From Dipteronia dyeriana (Eukaryota > Streptophyta > Magnoliopsida > Sapindales > Sapindaceae), in contig CM065297.1 of NCBI GenBank assembly GCA_032871835.1, positions 61,987,253-62,051,252 of the forward strand: a stretch of DNA of 64,000 nt, given 5' to 3'. The notes below the pieces were generated by a model that saw only the letters and a list, made by a program, of their open reading frames with translations, was not told the origin of the DNA and made no database searches. How positions within the stretch are numbered: position 1 is the first letter of the stretch; each line of letters begins with the position of its first letter. Position numbers and translations under genes: made by a program. Of this stretch, positions 25,753-37,800 are shown in pieces.

Positions 25753-26478
25753 CGTTAATAGGAAAATTTGGTCAGGGGTCAAAGAGAAATTTTCCACCTA
25801 CAATCAACATTCATGAAACCCGAAAAAACCACAAAGCCACCCTGCAGGAGCAGGGAGGTCGGTTTGGCTTCAAAGTTACCAGAAGGCAAACCAAGAGCGA
25901 TAAGGACGAGCCCCCACAAGAGCACTGGAACCCGGGATTCTCCAGGTCATCTATCGGGGAACCTCGGCTCAGAGGTCGGGCTCACAACCACACTGTAAAC
26001 GCCAGGGGAAGTCTCCAAGCTCAAGGGACATTCGAAAAAAGCCCGCCAACCACTCCAGAAGCCCGCTGTCCTTGTTGGGCATCAGGGAAGAATCACGCAT
26101 GGATCTATACTACCCCAGCTACCTCCCGGAAAGGTCTATAAGAGCATCTCGAGCCCCCATGGGTTAGGGAAAATATATCTTAAGCTCCCAAGAACAGAAC
26201 CGGAGCAGGGGCCTACCTCGCTCGACGGGGCAATAGGCAGCTGGCAGGATGACCTCCATGAAGATCGATGGCATGAGAGCACACATGATCATCTCCACAT
26301 GATATCTACATGCACGTCAAGAGTTTAAATTCAAATAAGGGAACAAACATATCTTCATCAACGATATCGTCGAATCTGGAAACAATTCAAATTTAAATAA
26401 CGAATCCCGCCCGATAAGGATGGAACGGATTCACGAGATTACGATAGAGTATTCACGAACTAAAAACCTACTTGGATG

Positions 26479-26567
<89 letters not shown>

Positions 26568-26896
26568 GCCAGAAAGAGAAAAAAGAAAGAGGAATATATA
26601 CATAGAGGGAGGACCTAAATTCTGGATTCAGAACACGGTCTCATTCATCTCCATTATTCGACAGGCATCTAGTTGCCACCACCTTACACCTTCGAGAGAT
26701 CATGAGCTAATAAGAGAGTTACTTGTATTTTAAAGCAATATATCAATACAGTTCACATTTTACTGCTATTATCTCTCGTCTCTTTCTCTTAAACAGGTCG
26801 GGAACCAACGGTACCGACCCCGGCCACCGCTTTCGTGGTAGTGGCCTCGAGGGTGTTAACTGGAATTTCTCATCTCGAGCAAATTTCCCGTCAACA
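25753..26896 (+). repeat. 5' LTR of Tat element 2
   Basis: It is 1144 bp, closely matching 33625-34694 except for a long AT/GT microsatellite. The first base is mutated (CG for the canonical TG). It lies 333 bp upstream of the divergent carrier gene's start codon. Confidence 0.93.
26478..26565. repeat. (AT)n(GT)n compound microsatellite in the 5' LTR
   Basis: About 25 bp of AT followed by about 60 bp of GT. The same place in the 3' LTR (34350-34362) is only ATATATATATGTG, so the expansion happened in one copy after insertion. Confidence 0.97.
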
Positions 26897-26899
26897 CTT

Positions 26900-26925
26900 T
26901 CTGGCGGCGTCTGTGGGAAACTCTC
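26900..26925 (+). promoter_or_regulatory. Primer binding site of Tat element 2
   Basis: Directly after the LTR end, CTTTCTGGCGGCGTCTGTGG resembles the TGGCGCCGTCTGTGGGAA site used by many Tat-lineage elements, with one base changed. Confidence 0.7.
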
Positions 26926-26977
26926 ACACCACCATAACTTTTTTTACATTCAAAAAGTTTGTTATTTTAAAGTCATC

Positions 26978-28620
26978 ATGAAGCTCCGCTCCTCACAAGG
27001 GCAGCAGGGGACCTCGGGACAACCTTTTGCTACATCGACATGAAATGTCCCGAGGAAAAGGAAAAAATCCGGGCTCCATAGCCAGATTCCAACCCAGCCA
27101 GCTACTGTGCGGGCTCTGGACCCCCTCTGGGAAGCCAGGTCGGGCTTGACCAACAAGCGGCGGCCTTTGTGGAGAACGTCTGCCTTCAACTACTTGCTGA
27201 GGGTATCACAATCCAACAAACGGGTCTTTACAATCAGGGGGAATCAAGCGGGCCCGGGGCTAGGCAACCTGCCTTTGATCGCTTGGGGCCTGCCCCTCGG
27301 GAATCAACTCGTAACAGAGCGGGGCTCCCGACCTCAATCCGGGATAGGTTAGGGCCCATGCCCATGCCTATCCCCTATGTTCCCGAAGAGCTGCCAAGCC
27401 ACCAACCAAGGCAATTCAGATCAGCCCCCGAGCAAGCCCCCTCCGAAGAAGGAACCGGGTAGAGGTCACCAGTTCATCAGAGGGATCTGATGGTGAGGAA
27501 TCCGAGATCGACTCAAAGAAGTCCGAAAGTCAACGACTAAGGGACCAGTTGGCAGAGCTACAGAAAGAGGTCCAATTGATGAAGAAGGGGAAGTACAAGG
27601 AGGACAAGAAAGATCCTTTAAGTGAAATGAACGCTCCCTTCACCAGAAAGATCCGGGAGGCAGAGCTCCCACCTAAGTTCAAAATGCCAGCTGACAGGTT
27701 CTCTGGGACTGTAGATCCGCTGAATCACTTAGAGAGTTTCGTTCAACAAATGGAGGTCCAGAACACAACCAGGGCTACTATGTGTCGAATGTTCCCCACC
27801 ACTTTCACGGATTAGGCTAAGACTTGGTTTAGGAAACTACCCGTTGGGAGCGTAGATTCTTTCACCAAATTATCAACTGATTTCTGCTCATAGTTCCAGG
27901 GGGTTAAGCCCCGACTGAAGGACCCGATTCATCTACAGTATGTGATCCAGGAGAGAGGGGAAACTCTCCGGGATTATGTCAAACGGTTCCACAAGGAGGT
28001 TATCCAGATGGGGGTTTTCACCGAGAGAGAAACCCTCGCCAACTTCAGGAGAAACTTGTGGGTGGGAAAACTATTCCGGTCTTTTACCAAAAAACCTCCA
28101 GAACCCTACCAGGAAGCCTATGATCGGGCTCTAGAACAAATCGAGGTCGACGAACAGCTCAAGGTCAAGATGGAGCATGACGACATGAGAGCTGAAAAGC
28201 GACAAAAGAAGGAAGCTCCCAGACCCGAGCAAGATCAAAAGAGCCAGAACAAACCCCCCAATAAATCAATATACAGTTTCTCTCTTCCTTAGTCCCGACC
28301 AGAAAGGTATCCAGATAAACGGGCTCCTCCTCAAGCTTTACCACTTCCCAGGACAATGGCCCCTATAGCCCGCGATGAGAGGGGATACGACCATTACACT
28401 CCCTTGAATGCATCTCGAGAAACAATCTACCTCGCTATTCGGGACAAGGGTTTGTTACAGAAGCCTGCTCCCATAAAAGTCTCGGTCGACAAAAGAAATT
28501 GTTATAAATATTACGATTTTCATGAGGACGTAGGGCACAACACCTCATAATGCTACAACCTGCAGAACCAGATTGAGGCTTTGATAAGGGGAGGATGCTT
28601 GATAGAGTTCTTACAATAAG
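26978..28620 (+). pseudogene. Gag of Tat element 2
   Basis: The probable start is ATG 26978 (MKLRSSQGQQGTSG). Frame changes follow. An acidic/coiled segment (SKKSESQRLRDQLAELQKEV) leads into the gag core at 27549-28290 (PPKFKMPADRFSGTVDPL, then WFRKLPVGSVDSFTKL, then ERGETLRDYVKRFHKEV), a Retrotrans_gag-type fold. In-frame stops after FPTTFTD and DFCS split it. Further on, KRNCYKYYDFHEDVGHNT and CYNLQNQIEALIRGG resemble the degenerate knuckle seen before Tat proteases. Confidence 0.85.
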
Positions 28621-28706
28621 TTAGGGAGAACATTCAAACTGGAAGGGAGGTCCAGACCGAGATTCAGGAACACGCTGAGAAGAGGAAGGGAGAGCAGGCA
28701 GACCTG

Positions 28707-29459
28707 ATGCAACAAATTCAGGTAATTCACACTATCAGCGGAGGTCCCACTCTGGCCAGTATCTCCAACAATTCTAGAAAAAACCATACGAGGAAGGTCC
28801 CTCGTACGGAAGAAGAGAGGGATATCTTCAGGGTCGACCAGAGACCGACCAACCCCTCCCAACTGTCTCAAATCATTTTCACTGAGGCAGATGTATTTAA
28901 CATCGTGCAGACACATGATGACCCCATGGTCATTACATTACAAATTGCCAACTTCATGGTGTACCGCGTGCTCGTCGACACAGGTAGCAGCATCGACATT
29001 TTATTCAAAGATACCTTGGAGAAGCTGAACTTGAAGCATTGGTGCTACAATAATTGCTCTACTCCATTATACGGGTTCACTGGGGACTCCATCACACCAG
29101 TAGGATAAAAAATCCTACCAGTGGTCATTGGAGCAGCACCTCTCCAGCAGAACATCATGACTGACTTCATAGTGGTGGACACCCCGTCGGCATACAACCC
29201 AATATTAGGGAGGCCATTTCTGTCATCTTTGAAAGGGGTCCTTTCTATTTACCACAATGTCTTGAAGTTCTCGGTAGGAGACAATGTGGGAGAGGTTCGG
29301 GGTGATCAGCAAGCAGCTAGGAAATGCTGTGCAGTGTCAGCTAACCCAGCAATTCTAGCAAAGCAACTCGCACAGGTGACGACTATCCAAGATGGGATAG
29401 CCTCTACACTACACTTGGAAAATGCGGGATCCATCGATTACCCGAAGAAGGACCTGTGA
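28707..29459 (+). pseudogene. Aspartic protease of Tat element 2
   Basis: 28707-29108 carries IIFTEADVFNIVQTHDDPMV and the active-site loop VLVDTGSSIDILF. A stop follows TPVG, and the frame resumes at 29121 with TDFIVVDTPSAYNPILG and RPFLSS (the hydrophobic-Gly flap partner). One nonsense change splits the domain; the catalytic D-T-G is intact. The frame ends at a TGA (29458-29460) where RT should begin. Confidence 0.88.
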
Positions 29460-29514
29460 TGCCCGACTTAGAAGTACGAAGAAAGGTATATGGGTAGTGG
29501 AGCTTCCCGAGGTC

Positions 29515-29760
29515 CTCTAGGCTTACCGCACTACAAAGAGAACAGCTACCGGGGAAACGCCCTACTCGCTGGCCTTCGGGGTTGAAGCAGTCCTACCTGT
29601 AGAGCACAAGTTGACCTCCTTTAGAGTCCAACGATTCGAATCGGGGAAAACAAGCTCTAAGCTAGCTTGGACCTCCTGGATGAAAAGCAAGAATAGCTGA
29701 GAAAGTAGCGGGCTACCAAAGAGGGATCACCTAAGGAAATTCTACCCTTAAACAGGGGAC
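29515..29760 (+). pseudogene. Integrase C-terminal remnant of Tat element 2
   Basis: Translation gives [20 protein letters not shown], then [19 protein letters not shown]. This is the end of the integrase core and start of its C-terminal part, equal to the WAYRTTARTSTGETPF segment of element 1. It begins about 55 bases after the protease frame ends. In intact relatives some 3 kb of RT, RNase H and integrase lie between. Confidence 0.85.
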
Positions 29761-29899
29761 TCAGGAGCAGGCAACCTCCGACTAGCTTCTTTTTTTTTCT
29801 GACAGTATTGTACTCCATCTTCCATATCAATAAAGCTCGCCAATTTTCTTGTATACTCCATCTTCGACTACGTCCTACAATAATTTGGATCTACATGGA

Positions 29900-30410
29900 A
29901 AGTTTCGACATTATCGCCTCAAGACCAGAGGTAAGCCGGGGAAGCCCCCTCGCTGCTTCTGATGCCTCGGTCGGGCACCACCCCCCTCCAAAAAGGGTCT
30001 GAGTGTAAGAGCATAGTTTCCATCTAGATCTCGAGACCAGGGATTGATCGGGGAAGCCCCCTCATCACCCCTAATGCCTTGGTCGGGTGACCTCCCCCAA
30101 GAAGGATCTGAGTGTAAGAGCATAGTTGTCATCCAGATCTCGAGACCAGGAAATAGCTAGATAACGCTCCTGATACCTTGGTCGGGCTACCACCCCCAAG
30201 AAGGGTCTGAGTGTAAGAGCATAGTTGCCATCCAGATCTAGAGACCAGAAAATAGCTAGATAGCGCTCCTAATGCCTTGGTCGGGCTACCACCCTCAAGA
30301 AGGATATGAGTGTAAAAGCATAGTTGCCATCCAGATCTCGAGACCAGGAAATAGCTAGATAACGCTCATGATGCCTTGGTCGGGCTACCACCCCCAACAA
30401 GTAATTGAGC
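29900..30410. repeat. ~99-109 bp tandem array in the 3' region of Tat element 2
   Basis: CTGAGTGTAAGAGCATAGTT recurs at 29999, 30108 and 30207, with a variant at 30306. Units contain ATCTCGAGACCAG, GCCTTGGTCGGGCTACCA and CCCCAAGAAGG. About four to five copies. The same position in element 1 holds an unrelated 95-96 bp array. Confidence 0.93.
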
Positions 30411-30977
30411 TTGAAAGTCTAGAAGCCCTCCTGATCCCGAACCGAAGAAGGGACTAAACAATTTTTCTCTTTTTAATGTTGTAGCCTCGACTTACTTAAA
30501 CTCTAAATGCTCATGTTATTTTACTAGCTCACCTTGATACAGGGTTAGGGGACTGTCAGCTGAAGAAGTGGAGCTAGGAGTTCCACTGGTATGGGGGCTC
30601 AATGTCAATAACTTTTTTTTCTTATCTTAAATTTTCCCAAAGATAACACGCTTCGATATAAAAGCTGGACAATCAAGCAAGTACATGGGAGCAAGATTTA
30701 AATATGAGATTAAAATTTTTATTATCAAGTAAGGGAGCCTATCCCCCAACAAGGCTACTACAAACAAGGGGGGCCCAATCCCTGGTTCCGAGCTACAAAG
30801 GAAAAATAATAAGAGATCAAACACAATTGAAGATGGGATGCCCACCCCCTTTTCCGGGCATTCAAAATAAATTACATAGAAGAGAATTCAAGCTTCTTTG
30901 TCTTTCTGAGGGTCTTCAGCTTCCTCCTCCACAGAATGGACCTCGCCCCCTGCTCCCCTCTCCAGTCTCGGCTCGCC
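30411..30977. other. Tat element 2 spacer between tandem array and antisense ORF
   Basis: No reliable gene seen. It probably contains the 3' UTR of the antisense gene (minus strand) and part of the retroelement's own 3' UTR. Confidence 0.4.
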
Positions 30978-33287
30978 CTAGTTAGCTGTATCAAGAAGGC
31001 TGGTCCTCAACTTAGGCACGTTCTCGCCTTCTGGTGACTCCATTCCAGAGAGCACCGTAGGGGGATCTTGAGCTTCATTGAGGCCTCTTTCTAGCTCCTC
31101 GTTATGAACCCCCTTCGAGGATTCACCGAGACCAGATAAGGAAAAGACCAGAACAGGAGGAGGCAGATTTGTCACCTCCAAATGCTTCTCAGCGACCTCC
31201 CTAAAAGGACCAGCTCCATCAAATTCGGGGCGAGACATCTCCGCAGCCAGCAACATGACCTCCGCTCTATCCCAGCCAGCAATACTAGAGAGATCGAATG
31301 GAAGGGGAAGAGCCTCTACAACCTGATAGGAGGCGTAGAAGTACCCTTCGCTAAAAGAAGCTTCCACTTCGGCTTGGAGCTGGGAAATTCGAGCCTGCAA
31401 GTTTTGGTTTTCAACATCTAGGGCATTTGCCTCTCCCCTCCAATCATCCTGCTGGCTAGCTCGCCGCTTTGACTGAAGAGTCTCCTGATCAAAAGCTCGC
31501 TTCAGCCTCTTATGATCGCATTGAAGCTCAACTAGCTGCGTCTCCATTCCCTATTGGCTGGAGGTCATCTCTTGGACCATGGCCTGAGCCCGCGCTAGCA
31601 GTCCCATTGCTCGCTTTGCTTCAGCTTCAGCCTTGGCAGCCTGATAAAAGAAGAAGGCTACCTGATGCCCCATGGCCATCTAAAACTTGAAAGCCTGTAA
31701 AGGAAAATCATGTTAGAAAATGACAAGTCAAGTAGCTCAATGAAGAAGAAAAAGCGACATTTTACCTCGGCTAAAAGGGCGGACCCTTTTGTGATCAAGC
31801 TGTATACGAGCATCGCAGACATCCTAGAAAGCCCGCCGCCTAGACAAGATGCGACAAATTGTTTCAGGACCTCATCCTGACTCACCGAGCTCGAGTGCTG
31901 GTGGGGGCGAGAAGGGGCAACCTTAGAAAAATTGGTATCGGGCTCCCCGGGAACCTTGACTACCCGAGATATAACCGGATCTGCAGAGAGGGGTAGAAGG
32001 ACTCGGGGGGGGGGTCGTTTGGAGCAGTAACTTCTGGAAGAGGGGCAGGAACGGACTTATTAATGACTTGAGAAGAAGACCCTCCTCGGTTTAGAGCCTT
32101 CGCAACCCAAAATGCCAGAAGAGTTATCTTGGACTTCACCTGGGAAGGAGATGGGGAAGGAACGAACGGGGCAACTACCTTAGTGGTTGACCCCCCCTTC
32201 TTCGGAACAGTCGGGAGAGCTCTCGGAGAATCAAGATCATCAGAGCTAAACCCTCCAATATAAAAAAAATGAGAAAAGACAGAACGTGATACTTACGAGG
32301 GGTAGCACCGGATATCCACAAGTACCTTTTTACCCGGCGAGGATCGAAGGGGTCGATGGTCAGAAACTTCAGATTCAAATAGTTCCGAGCTAGGATGGAC
32401 TTCAGCACGGCTTCAGACTCATCGGGCAAGGAATCTTGACCCCAAGTGGGTTTGTCACTAAAAGCCGTAGGAACCTCGAGCTCATGCCCGCCGACGAAGA
32501 CGAAGCTCCCCCAGTCTCTTCCTGCCAGTATCCACTCCTCCTTCCAAGCGGGGTCCTTCTTGGAAGCCCCAGGGATGATAAAATTGAGCCTATTCTTAGC
32601 CTTGGCATAGAATTGGCCTCGTGGAACTCCTGCCAGGCTACCAATCTGGAAAAGGAAGGTGAACTCCTCAGCCCCGGGCTCCCTAGTTATGCCGCTCAGC
32701 TCACATTGCTCTCTCCACAATACCAGGAAGCCAATTAGATGCCTCCAAAAACCCGGCGTCAGTTGAAGCGGAGCCAGCTGGAGAGCATTGAGAGCCCACC
32801 GAAGGGTGGGGTGAAGAGGAAGTCTCACCCCTCTCTCAAAAACCGCGAAGTGGATAAGAAGCATGCCTTTGGACGGGCTAAAAACATCGTAGTTCTGGTG
32901 GCGGACAGTCAGAGAAACAGTATCAGGAATACCATACTTGTCCCGTAAACGGCCGATCGAATGGGGGTCGACAGTAGAGTCGGGAATGATCCTAGGTTCA
33001 AAAGGAAGGTTTATCACTGGAGAAAGCTCCACCACTGTGACTTGAGCCCTCACAACAGTATCTAACCTCTCTCCGACGTCAGAGTCTTCATCGACTACGT
33101 TCAGAGGATTGTCACGCCGGTTCGAAAAGCCAGAATCGATAGAAGCATTTCTGTTAGAACGGCGGCACTAGCGGTGCGGGGAAGATTCATCGTCACTTGA
33201 AATCCCTCACACCCGCTTAAGAGGAGCTAGGTTAGGACCCCCGGAGCCCTCCACCAAAGCATCAACACTATCGGTGGAAGTCGACAT
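30978..33287 (-). pseudogene. Antisense (aORF) gene of Tat element 2, Transposase_28-like with coiled coil
   Basis: Minus-strand gene opposite to gag-pol. A start at 33287 gives MSTSTDSVDALVEG, an acidic N-terminus with two stops. 33053-32300 is the conserved core: IPDTVSLTV, then LPLHPTLRWALNALQLAP and LQLTPGFWRHLIGFLVLW, the hallmark of PF04195 ('putative gypsy type transposon'). A donor CTC|GTAAGTATC at about 32297 and an acceptor ATATTGGAG near 32255 imply a short intron. Coding resumes (residues with SRPHQHSSSVSQDEVLKQF, 31880 down to about 31765), a second donor GAG|GTAAAATG follows, and an acceptor TTTACAG leads into a C-terminal coiled coil (31640-31330: KAEAEAKRAMG, ENQNLQARISQLQAEV), ending at 30978. 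Function unknown; the family name does not mean a shown transposase. Confidence 0.7.
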
Positions 33288-33359
33288 CGATGGGAAAGAG
33301 AGGTAAGAAAGCAAGTGGAAGATTTCGACAGAGGAAACGGGGAAGAAGAAATTTGAAAG

Positions 33360-33450
33360 TTTGAGATTTGAGGAAGTATGAAGAAAGTGACGGGCAGGCC
33401 GGACTTAAATAGAGGTTTATAGGCGATATCCTCGGGAAGATCACCACCGT
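33360..33450 (-). promoter_or_regulatory. Putative promoter of the antisense ORF of element 2
   Basis: On the minus strand CCTATAAACCTCTATTTAAG (about 33405-33424) offers TATA-like boxes, followed by a CT-rich leader of about 120 bases before the ATG at 33287. Typical plant promoter spacing, pointing away from the 3' LTR into the element. Confidence 0.5.
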
Positions 33451-33624
33451 ATTGCAATCACTTTTCTTGGAATAACACTCAGTTTCAAATGCAAAATGTT
33501 GGGTAATTAATGAGAAAATTTCACTCTCATTAATTATCTTTATTGCGAAAAACTTTCTCAATTAAACAAGGAATCTGACTCCAACCCCAACTCTACCACC
33601 GGTGTTCAAGTCATAGGGGACTTC

Positions 33625-34694
33625 TGTTAATAGGGAAATTTGGCCAAGGGTCAAAGAGAAATTTTCCACCTACAATCAACATTCATGAAGCTCGAAAAGA
33701 CCGTAAAGCCACCCCGCAGAAGTAAGGAAGGTCGGTTTGGCTTCAAAGTTACCAGAAGGCAAACCAAGCGCGACAGGGATGAGCCCCCACAAGAGCACTG
33801 GAACCCGGGATTCTCCAAGTCATCAATTGGGGAACCTCGGTTCAGAGGTCTGGCTCACAACCACACTGTAAATGCCAGGGAAAGTCTCCAAGCTCAAGGG
33901 ACATTCGAAAGAAGCCCGCCAACCTCTCCAGAAGCCCGTTGTCCTTGTTGGGCATCAGGGAAGAATCACGCCTGGATCTATACTACCCCAGCTACCTCCC
34001 GGAAAGGTCTATAAGAGCATCTCGAGCCCCCACGGGTTAAGGAAAATCTATCTTAAGCTCCCAAGAACAAAGCCGGAGTAGAGGCCTACCTCGCTCGACG
34101 GGGCAATAGGCAGCTGGCAGAATGACCTCCATGAAGATCAATGGCATGAGAGCACACAGGATTATTTCCACATGATATCTACATGCACGTCAAGAGTTTA
34201 AATTCAAATAAGGGAACAAACTTATCTTCGTCAACGATATCGTCGAATCCGAAACAATTCAAATTTAAATAACGAATCTCGCCCGATAAGGATGGAACGG
34301 ATTCACGAGATTACGGTAGAGTATTCACGAAATAAAAACCTACTTGGATGATATATATATGTGAAGCCAGAAAGAGAAAAAAGAAAGAGGAATATATACA
34401 TAGAGGGAGGACCTAAATTCTGGATTCTAAACACGGTCTCCTTTATCTCCACTATTCAACAGGCACCGAGTTGCCACCACCCTACACCTTCGAGAGATCA
34501 TGAGCTAATAAGAGAGTTACTTGTATTTTAAAGCAATATATCAATACAGTTCACATTTTACTGTTATTATCTCTCGTCTCTTTCTCTTAAGCAGGTTGGG
34601 AACCATCGGTACCGACCCCAGCCACCGCTTTCGTGGTAGTGGCCTTGAGGGTGTTAACTGGAATTTCTCATCTCGAGAAAATTTCCCGTCAACA
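33625..34694 (+). repeat. 3' LTR of Tat element 2
   Basis: 1070 bp, starting TGTTAATAGG and ending GTCAACA. It pairs with 25753-26896. The region before it (ATAGGGGACTTC) is a weak polypurine tract. Confidence 0.93.
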
Positions 34695-34699
34695 TATAT

Positions 34700-34847
34700 A
34701 TTTTTAATTGTTCAATCTCCTTCAAATTTATAATTATAAAATTTTAAAAATTAAAATCAAAACCTAAAAAAATGTTATATAATTAAAAATTATATTTAAT
34801 TAAGATAAATTAATTAATTATATATTTTCATATTTATTTTTTATCTT
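34700..34847. other. AT-rich spacer
   Basis: No feature seen apart from low-complexity AATTAATTA-type sequence. Confidence 0.5.
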
Positions 34848-37800
34848 GTAACCATTTTCACGGTATTAGTAACCATTTTCACAGCTTTAGTAACCATTTT
34901 CACAGCTTTAGTAAACATTTTTTTATTACTGATATTTTGACTTGTAACAATTTTCATGGTGATAGTAACTATTTTCACGACTCCAGTAACCATTTAACAG
35001 CTAGGGTAACCATTTTTCAATTTTTCAATTTTGACATGTAACTATTTTCACTGCATTCGTAACCACTTTCACGGTATTGGTAACCACTCTCACGGTTCCG
35101 GTAAACCATTTAACGGTTTTGGTAACCATTTTTCAAATTTTAAAATCTTGACCTTTAACTATTTTCACGGCATTGATAACCACTTTCACGTCTCCGGTAA
35201 CTATTTATACGGCATTGGTAACCATTTTTAAATTTTTGGTATTTCAACTTGTAACCATTTTCACGGCTCTAGTAACCATTTAACAGCTTTAGTAATCATT
35301 TTTCGATTTTCGAAATTTTGACATGTAACTATTTTCACAGCATTGGTAACCACTTAACGGTTTCCGTAACCATTTAACGACTTTGGTAACCATTTTTCAA
35401 ATTTTAAAATTTTGACATCTAACTATTTTCACGTTATTTGTAACCACTTTCACGGCTTCGGTAACCATTTATACGGGTATGATAGCCATTTTTAATTTTT
35501 TATATTTTGACTTGTAACCATTTTCGCGGCTCTAGTAACCATTTATACGGTATTGGTAACCATTTTTTAATTTTTGATATTTTGACTTATAACCATTTTC
35601 ACGGCATTGGTAACTACTTTCACGGCTCCATAACCGTTTATACGGCTTTTGTAATCATTTTTTATTTTTCAATATTTTGACTTATAACCATTTTCACTAT
35701 TCCAGTAACTATTTAACAGATTTGGTAACCATTTTTTAATTTTTTAAAATTTAACATGTAACTAATTTCACGGAATTGGTAACCACTTTCACGGCTTCAG
35801 TAACCATTTATACGACTTTGGTAGCCATTTTTAAATTTTTGATATTTTGATTTGTAACCATTTTCACGGTGATGATAACTATTTTCACGGCTCCAATAAC
35901 CATTTAACAGCTTGGGTAACCATTTTTCAATTTTTGAATATTAGACCTGTAACTATTTTCACACATTGGTAAACACTTTCACGGCTCCGGTAACCATTTA
36001 TACGGGTATGGTAGCCATTTTTAAATTTTTATATTTTGATTTGTAACCATTTTCACGGCTCCAGTAACCATTTATACGGTATTGATAACTATTTTTAAAT
36101 TTTTGATATTTTGACTTATAACCATTTTCACTGCATTGATAACTACTTTCACGGCTCCATAACCGTTTGTACGGCTTTGGTAATCATTTTTTATTTTTCA
36201 ATATTTTGACTTATAACCATTTTTATTGTTCCAGTAACTGCTTAACGGATTTGGTAACCATTTTTTAATTTTTTAAAATTTAACCTGTAACTATTTTCAC
36301 GGCATTGGTAATCACTTTCACGGCTTCAGTAACCGTTTATACGACTTTGGTAACCATTTTTAAATTTTTGATATTTTGATTTGTAACCATTTTCACGGTG
36401 ATGGTAACTATTTTCACGGCTCCAATAACCATTTAACGGCTTTGGTAACCATTTTTCAATTTTTGAATATTAGACCTGTAACTATTTTCACGCATTGGTA
36501 ATCACTTTCACAGCTTCGGTAACCATTTATACGGGTATGATAGCCATTTTTAATTTTTTATATTTTGACTTGTAACCATTTTCACGGCTCCAGTAACCAT
36601 TTTCACGGCTCCAGTAACCATTTATACGGTATTGGTAACCATTTTTAAATTTTTGATATTTTGATTTGTAACCATTTTCACGGCATTGATAACTACTTTC
36701 ACGGCTCCATAACCGTTTATACGGCTATGGTAATCATTTTTTATTTTTCAATATTTTGACTAATAACCATTTTCACTGTTCTAGTAACTGTTTAACGGAT
36801 TTGGTAACCATTTTTTAATTTTTTTAAATTTAACCTGTAACTATTTTCACGGCACTAGTATCCACTTTCACTGCTTCAGTAACCATTTATACGACTTTGG
36901 TAACCATTTTTAAATTTTTGATATTTTGATTTGTAACCATTTTCACAGTGATGGTAACTATTTTCATGGCTCCAATAATCATTTAACGGCTTTGGTAACC
37001 ATTTTTCAATTTTTGAATATTAGACCTGTAACTATTTTCACGCATTGGTAACCACTTTCACGGCTTTGGTAACCATTTATACGACTTTGGTACCCATTTT
37101 TAAATTTTTTATATTTTGACTTGTAACCATTTTCACAGTGATGGTAACCATTTTTACGGTTCCAGTAACCATTTATCGACTCTGTTAACCATTTATCGAC
37201 TTTTTCAATTTTTTCAATTTTGAGATGTAACCATTTTCACGCCACTTGAAACCATTTTCACTGCTCCAGTAGCCATTTTACTGTTTCTGTAACCATTTTT
37301 AAATTTGTAAAATTTGGACTTGTAACCATTTTTACGGCATTTGTAACCACTTTCACAGATCAAGTAACCTTTTATTCGGCTTTGGTAACCACTTTTTTAT
37401 TTTTGAAATTTTGACATGTAACCATTTTCACGGCATTGGTAACCACTTTCACATATCCGGCAGCCAATTATACGGCATTGGTATTCATTTATTAACTTTT
37501 GATATTTGGCTTGTAACCATTTTCACGGTAATGATAACCATTTTTACGGCTCTAGTAACCATTTTACGGCTTTGGTAACCACTTTTTAATTTTTTGAAAT
37601 TTTGACTTATAACCATTTTCATGGTATTGGTAACCACTTTCACAGTTCCAATAACCATTTATACGGCTTCGGTAACCATTTTTTGATTTTTAATATTTTG
37701 ACTTGTAACCATTTTCACAGCGATGGTAACCAATTTTACAGATCCTGTAACCATTTTACAACTTTTGTCACCATTTTTCAATTTTTTAAAATTTTGACTT

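Larger units (their letters stand above)
25753..34694 (+). mobile_element. Ty3/gypsy Tat-like LTR retrotransposon (element 2), pol-deleted
   Basis: LTRs at 25753-26896 and 33625-34694 start CGTTAATAGG/TGTTAATAGG and end CCCGTCAACA. TATAT flanks both sides (25748-25752 and 34695-34699), though low complexity weakens that duplication. Plus-strand order: primer site, gag (27000-28290), protease (28700-29459), integrase tail (about 29515-29720), ~100 bp tandem array, then a minus-strand antisense ORF (33287 down to 30978). RT, RNase H and the front of integrase are missing. The layout mirrors element 1, but the sequences are distinct, so this is a different Tat family. Confidence 0.92.

Noticed and set aside
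26476..26733. ORF starting with Ile-Tyr and Cys-Val repeats
   Set aside because: Translation of an AT/GT microsatellite in an LTR.
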